Positions 58,690 to 64,000 of a stretch of 64,000 nucleotides of DNA are shown here, in pieces. The notes below the pieces were generated by a model that searched no databases, was not told the origin of the DNA, and worked only from the letters and a program-made list of their open reading frames with translations. The position numbers and the translations under genes are program-made. The DNA is from Typhlomys cinereus (Eukaryota > Chordata > Mammalia > Rodentia > Platacanthomyidae): positions 2,931,501 to 2,995,500 of the forward strand of contig JALPQD010000116.1 of NCBI GenBank assembly GCA_023101885.1. Reading direction: 5' to 3'. Every line of letters begins with the position of its first letter. Position 1 is the stretch's first letter.

Positions 58690-58945
58690 TCTTTTTCACA
58701 GTCAGTAAAGGGGTACCCAAGTACCACAGCCTATGACAGTCTGCACTTTCTCTACCTTAGTTGGCAGGGTCCGCAAGAACATCTAGGGATCCTCCTGTCT
58801 GCCTCCATCCCACTACGGCAGTGCTAGGATTACAGACACACATGCTGTTGTGTCCAGCTTCAGTGGATTTGAGGATCCAAACTCAGGTTTCGTACTTGTG
58901 TAGCGAGTGTTTTACCCAACTGAACCATTTCTCCAGTCACACTTC
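58690..58945 (-). repeat. B2-superfamily SINE, minus strand
   Basis: GTGCTAGGATTACAGACACACATGC and GATCCAAACTCAGGTTTCG ... TTTTACCCAACTGAACCATTTCTCCAG, complement of a tRNA-derived head and body. Confidence 0.65.
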
Positions 58946-58971
58946 AAGATTCTTCCCTACAGGGCTGCGTG

Positions 58972-59040
58972 TTTAGTTTGGTTGGAGAGCTCATTCTTAC
59001 TTAGCATGTATAAGGCCCTGGCTTCAATCCCCACCATCCA
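58972..59040 (+). repeat. ID-like SINE
   Basis: TTGGAGAGCTCATTCTTACTTAGCATGTATAAGGCCCTGGCTTCAATCCCCACC. Confidence 0.7.
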
Positions 59041-59489
59041 AAGGGGGGGGGGAGGGAGACTCTTACCTAAAACAACAAAGTGGGCAGAGAACAAGTCCTC
59101 ACCCTGCCCACCTGCCTGCCCGCCTATTTGTTCCCTTACAGTGACTTCTAACACACAGGTCTACTGTCCCTAAACTGTGCTTTCCTTCTACAAGGACCCA
59201 GGGAGACCCTTCTTGCACAGAGGTTATGTGAAGAGCCTTTCTAAACAGTCTTGTCCCTTTTTCTCTCAACTCTCTGGGGACCTCACCAAGTCACAGTTCA
59301 ACCAAAAGTGCATGACTTGAGGAGGGAGGGGGCTAAAGTCATGTCCCAGCCTCCTTCAATATTTTTATGGGAATGGTCTTCACTGAGACGCTTCACTGGG
59401 ATGGGTAGGATCTTCCAAGCCACCCAACTCTGGGTCTATGAGGGGGGGAGGTGTCCTCCCTTTCTGCCACAGGACCCCTTAATGTAGGT

Positions 59490-59928
59490 TTGAAAAACAG
59501 CTCCCAACATGGCTATGTCCTAAACTTTGGAATCTATCAATGTACAACTTTCTATTGCAAAAGCGACTTTGAAGATGGGGTGGAGGTAAGGCTCATGGGA
59601 TAGCATTATCTTGGATTACCAAGATGGACCTGTGGAGTCACAGGTATTCTTCAAGCCTGGACAAAGGAGAAGGCAGAGTAGACAGGAAATGTGAGGACAA
59701 AGAGAGAGTTATGAAGAGGGTCATCAGCCAAGGAATGCACATGATTCCAGCACTAGGAAAGGAAAACCACAGAAGCCCCCAAAACTCAGGAAGGATCCAG
59801 GCCTATCGATACCTGGACTTCAGTCTGTTGAAACTGGTTTTAAGGACTTGTGGGGCCCCAGCCCTAAGACAGTGGATGCTGTGAAAAGCCACCGAACTTG
59901 TGGAAATTTATAATGGTATTGATTAAAA
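59490..59928 (+). repeat. MLT1/MaLR-type LTR (endogenous retroviral relic)
   Basis: GGCTATGTCCTAAACTTTGGAATC, TTGCAAAAGCGACTTTGAAGATG, TTATCTTGGATTACCAAGATGGACC, AGCCAAGGAATGC, GGAAAGGAAAACCACAGAAGC and GCCACCGAACTTGTGG follow MLT1 LTR order. No internal or coding sequence. Confidence 0.7.
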
Positions 59929-60708
59929 AAAAATTACAACCCTTCTAGATGGGGTGGGAAGGGATGGGGGAGTGGGCATACAGAAACAAGAATATCGCTG
60001 GCTGAATTTCAAACAGGACAACCACACAAAGATCCACATAATATCCGCCTCTGAAATCTCTTTCCCCATTGACAAAAATTACAAAGTCCTCGATACCATA
60101 CGCAAAAGGCAGACAGTTTTGCTCAGCGGAGAACTTGGGGTAATGAAGAAAACTCCCACACTAGGCTACTGCACCTGAGACTCCTACACACTCAAGAAGG
60201 CCAGAAAAACTCTAGTAGACAAACCCAGAAGGTATGCGTGCTCCATTTCCATTTGCTCTAATCGGAGGCACTGAGCTAAGTAGGAAGAATTCCTAGATCC
60301 AGGAATTCTTACCGAGTAGGCAGAAAGCAGCAGCCCAAGCCTACCTCGCCCAACACATCATCCCACGGGTCGGCCGGCCTGCAGCCCCGCCGTGATGCCA
60401 GGCAGGCAGTCTGAAGAACTGGAAAGTCAGGCCCGTGCCCGTTGGGCTCCCAAAGACAAAGAGAGGAGGCGGCTTGGGAAGGTGGTGGCATCCTGCCCGC
60501 CTCAGTGGTAGCCTGGGGCCACTGGATCTTGCCATCTCCCCGGCACCTGAGAGGTGTGAGCCAGGCAGCCAACCACATCAGAAGCTGGCTGCCCGCCGGC
60601 CCCAATTGCCCAACACCTCCAGAGGAGACAGCTTTCCAGGACTGGATTGCACACCCCACACAAGTACATACCACTGAGGACCAAATAGAAGGCCGGTATC
60701 TCCACAAA

Positions 60709-60730
60709 AACCAGACAGACAGACAGACAA
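60709..60730. repeat. Short CAGA repeat
   Basis: Five CAGA units. Confidence 0.85.
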
Positions 60731-62104
60731 TGTCCTGCTGCCCATCTATGGATAATCATTCCTCTACATAGGCTGTTCTACATTAGGCAAAGCAGACTCC
60801 CACCAGGGCCTCTTTCCTAACAGGGTCTATCAGCTCTCTTTTCATTACAAACTTTACCATCTGCCACTAACTCTGCCCCCCCCATACTCCAAGTCCTTCC
60901 AGTTGTTGACGCTTTCCCTGTCTTTATGTTAACAATTAACAAGAACTATTAGGTTAACAAATAACACGAACTAATACATTATGGTGTTTAGGGTTGGGAT
61001 AAGCGGGATTACTCAACAGGACTTAAGCATTTGAGTTTACTGACTGGCAGAAGGCTACCTTAGGCAAGATGAAATAGTTTAAAAAGAAAAAAATTAACCA
61101 CCATCCACAAAGGATTCCTGTTTAGCCTCCTGCCTGTGAAAGAATAACTGTGGATACTGGAAGCCCAAGAGATGGTGAGCTTTGCCAACCTTGGCTTCCT
61201 GCTGGTTCTGACTTGAAGTCTGCCCTGCCTGATTGGGTCTCTTTGCCCCTTGCTTCTGATGTCCCCTAAAATAAACAAGCTCCAGAAGTCTCAGCTTCCT
61301 TACATCACGCCTTGATTAAATTAAATCTTAAAGTCCTTACGCTAGAGCCATCCCAGTAATTTCTTTCCTCTGCAGAAAAGTCCAAAAGCCGCTCTGTAAC
61401 CTCGGTGAGGGAGGGTCTTCTGTGCCTCCCGCTGATGTCAAATCATGCCCTGGCGAGAAAAGACTAGTGCTTGGAAAGAATCCATCTCCCCCTCACCGAC
61501 CCGTCCACCTCCCATCCCCCCTCCCATCCACTCCCCACAATGTCAGTGTGCTAGACCGCATGCACGTTCAGGTGCACATCCCTAGACAACTAGAGGGTCA
61601 CTCCTTATGCTTGACTGTATCTTTGCAAAAACACGGACACTAAAGGCCAGGACGGCGCTTAGTCTGGGATGCCAAGCCATGACCTGGGTATATTTTCTAA
61701 TATACTTGGATGTCAGATGACAAGGGTATGGGAATATATCCCAGATATATATATGGCTGGAGGAGGAAGAGGAGAATGTGTGAAAGGAATATCTGATAAT
61801 GCTCCTAATGTCTTCCTGTCCCCCAGTCCAGCAGGGGCCCCAGCCAAGCCACTGAGATTTGGCCAGCACAGCTGTCTGCCATACTTCACTGGGCTCCCCC
61901 CCAATGTCTTCGCTGTCTGTGCTGCCCCATAATGCCGTTTACCCCCTGACCTGGGCCTTTCAAGCCTTGGCACCTGCACTGACCTCTCCAACTCCAGCCC
62001 CCCAAAAAGAACTCCTCTAGTTCAGCACCCTGCAGTCACATCCACACAAGGAACTCTTCTCTCCTGAGGAGCTGACCATAGTAGTTGAAAAAGTGATTTT
62101 GTTT

Positions 62105-62312
62105 GCCTATTTGCTTGCTTGTTTTTCAGTCTCACATAGAATAGGGTAGCCCTGAACCCCTGAATCTCTGATTATCTTGCCTCCATCCCAAGTGCTGAGA
62201 TTACAAGCATGTACCTCCACAATTCAGTTCATGCAGTGCTGGGAATTGAACCCAGGGCTTCATGTATCTAGGAAAGCACTCCACCAACTGAGTTACAACC
62301 GAGCTACCTGTG
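62105..62312 (-). repeat. ID-B1 fused SINE (B4-like), minus strand
   Basis: B1 part (GTCTCACATAGAATAGGGTAGCCCTGAACCCC ... AAGTGCTGAGATTACAAGC) is joined to an ID head complement (GGGAATTGAACCCAGGGC ... CACCAACTGAGTTACAACC). Confidence 0.8.
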
Positions 62313-63137
62313 CATAGTGAATGAGGATAATTTCTTCAATGGGGAGAGGATTCGGTACTAAATCAACCCACAGTTGGTGGGGTGCTGTTACATTCTCTTG
62401 TCTTGAGAAATTTACATGTCTCTTTTTCCTAAAGATAAAAGCCAGCCTCCATCACTTCTTTTTTGAATTTTATTTTTTCCATCCATAGTTGTACAAGCAC
62501 AATGAATAATCCCTGCTCTCTCCTTCCCCGTCATCAATCCATCCCTCCACTGTCTGTGTTCTAATCCTGTTCTTCCCTCTCCTTTAAGCCTATTCTTATA
62601 TAAAAGCCTTTAAAAAAAAAAAAAAAGCTTTTTTCATCTTTAGACAGAAGAGGATCTCAACACCCAGACAGGACGCACGCAGCCTAGTGCAGTGGAAAAA
62701 CAGTGAAAAAGACGACAACAGCCAACCAGAATGCAGAGCCCCTGCGATGCTCGCCTGAATCCATCACTTCTACATACTGAGAGGGCTGCTCAACAATCTC
62801 CCCAGAACTCACTCACCACGGCTGCATTCTGGGGGCTATAGTTCTCATTCAAAGGCCATCTTCATTCCTGGCCATCCCACAAAGAACTCACTTAATAGCT
62901 CTGCTTGCATCCCGGTGCGAAAGCCTCTAGTTCCACAGAAATTTTGACTTGGTTCTGAGAACACAGGATGCAGAGGCCTCACACCTTCCTACCACACTCT
63001 CATCCTGACTGTCCTTGGATGCAGCCTTCCAGGGGTCCCCGGGGCTGCAGCTGAGGTGAAAATAAAAGAGCATCTGTGTATCTTGCCTCCAATCAAGAGT
63101 TGGGATTAAAGCCACTGTGTCTTACAAAGCTATCCCC

Positions 63138-63345
63138 AGGGAGCTGGGGATCTAGCTCCGTTGATAGAACTTGCTAGCAGCATGGAGCTCTAAGTTCAAT
63201 ATCCAGCGCTGCATGAAGTGGGAGCTCACACCCGTAATCCCAGCACCCAGGAGACAGATGGGAGCAGGAGGATCGGGAGTTCAAGGCCATCCTCAGTTAC
63301 AGGCCAGCCTAGGATACATTTGAAAAAAGAAAAAGAAGAAAAGAG
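63138..63345 (+). repeat. ID-B1 fused SINE (B4-like)
   Basis: GAGCTGGGGATCTAGCTCCGTTG ... AAGTTCAATATCCAGC head, then CCGTAATCCCAGCACCCAGG and GGGAGTTCAAGGCCATCC, with an A-rich tail. Confidence 0.8.
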
Positions 63346-64000
63346 AAAAGGATATAATATTCCTAGGAGGCAAGAACAGGGTGGCCGGTTCATTTCAAAA
63401 ATTGGCCTACCGTTGCTAAAGTTGCCAACAGCCAGCGAATGTGCACTTCACACCTGTAGTCACGTGCTCAGGAAAAATGGCCCTTCAGGACATTAAGCCC
63501 CAGAAGGATCTCTGAATTCCCCCTAAAGAGGAGGGTGCTGCAGGTATGATGCACGTGTCTCTGTGCCTTGGTGCACCCACCACACACACGCGCACACACA
63601 CGCACACCTACTCTGAACAAGCACTCGCCCCTCCTCACCTCTGCAAGAGCAAGGAACGCACTGCAAGTGAGATTCATACTTCCTCCAAGGAACAGCACTT
63701 TACTTGTCCAAACCTGCTCTGAATGCTGCCCCCTTCCCCGATCGAATGTGCACCCTCAAATGAGCCGCCTTCTCCACGAGGCCTTCCTGTTCTGAAGGGC
63801 ATGAACCTAGAAGCAGTGAGTCACCCTTACACACAGGAAGCAACTTCCCTACCCAAAACTTGAGCCAGTTCCTAGAGATTTCTCTGCCCTCCCTCTTCTG
63901 CCCTCCTGCTCCTTTCATTTAGCTTTTTCAAAAGGTCTTCCCCCATCTTCGCACACCTGGGGCAGTCTATTTGTGTAGCCCATGGGTAAGAAAAATGAGA

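Larger units (their letters stand above)
12266..64000 (-). other. ZFHX3 intron upstream of the first coding exon (partial)
   Basis: At least 51.7 kb without a supported exon. Short open frames here are not coding-like: they follow low-complexity repeats or shadow SINEs. No splice-flanked, conserved-looking coding frame or processed pseudogene was recognised. Content is listed separately as SINEs, LTRs, MIR and L2 pieces, simple repeats and AT-rich candidate elements. Stretches in which I identify nothing beyond unique non-coding sequence include 22930-23990, 36000-37300, 39000-39990, 47100-47560 and 60000-60700. Confidence 0.85.

Noticed and set aside
59490..59928. Possible lncRNA or coding exon, from an 86-codon frame with polyadenylation-like words
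   Set aside because: The sequence follows an MLT1-type LTR, which explains the pattern.
12266..64000. A new multi-gene or defence-like system
   Set aside because: The whole stretch is vertebrate intron with ordinary repeats. There are no adjacent genes, operon structure or unusual coding units to support one.

Overview
This is mammalian (rodent) genomic DNA. The only gene I can support is the 5' part of the coding region of ZFHX3 (ATBF1, AT-motif-binding factor 1), on the minus strand. Two coding exons are visible: the large first coding exon at 9507-12219 (904 codons plus one base) and the next at 3854-4350 (497 bases). Their junction splits a Val codon and joins in frame to give residues 1-1070, with nine zinc-finger units, a 25-Glu acidic tract and a 13-Ala tract. 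The homeodomains and remaining fingers lie in exons beyond the left edge. The acceptor before the first coding exon is at 12266/12267, so the 51.7 kb to its right is intron upstream of the start codon, and any further 5' exons lie outside the window.

Layout: 1-3853 is the start of the intron after the second coding exon. 3854-4350 is coding. 4351-9506 is a 5.2 kb intron. 9507-12265 is the first coding exon with 46 bases of 5' UTR, which hold a 12-codon upstream ORF overlapping the main start. 12266-64000 is the partial upstream intron.

The introns hold many SINEs: B1-like, ID-like, ID-B1 fusions, B2-like, and a tRNA-derived family with an internal CA repeat. That family has four young copies with visible target-site duplications, at about 7863, 27361, 51546 and 54322. 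With B2-superfamily relatives beside a distinct 3' body, it fits the DIP-type SINEs described for jerboas and their relatives (Dipodidae). The species call is an inference from memory. Older repeats include MaLR-type LTRs, MIR and L2 pieces, Tigger and hAT MITEs and an antisense L1 fragment.

Between the repeats are AT-rich islands with homeodomain-type motifs: a TGATTGACAG decamer, a 14-bp palindrome, paired GTTAATTAG motifs and others. These are candidate conserved regulatory elements of ZFHX3, an unverified inference.

I found no tRNA gene, CRISPR array, operon, intact mobile element or second protein-coding gene, and no evidence of a new multi-gene system.
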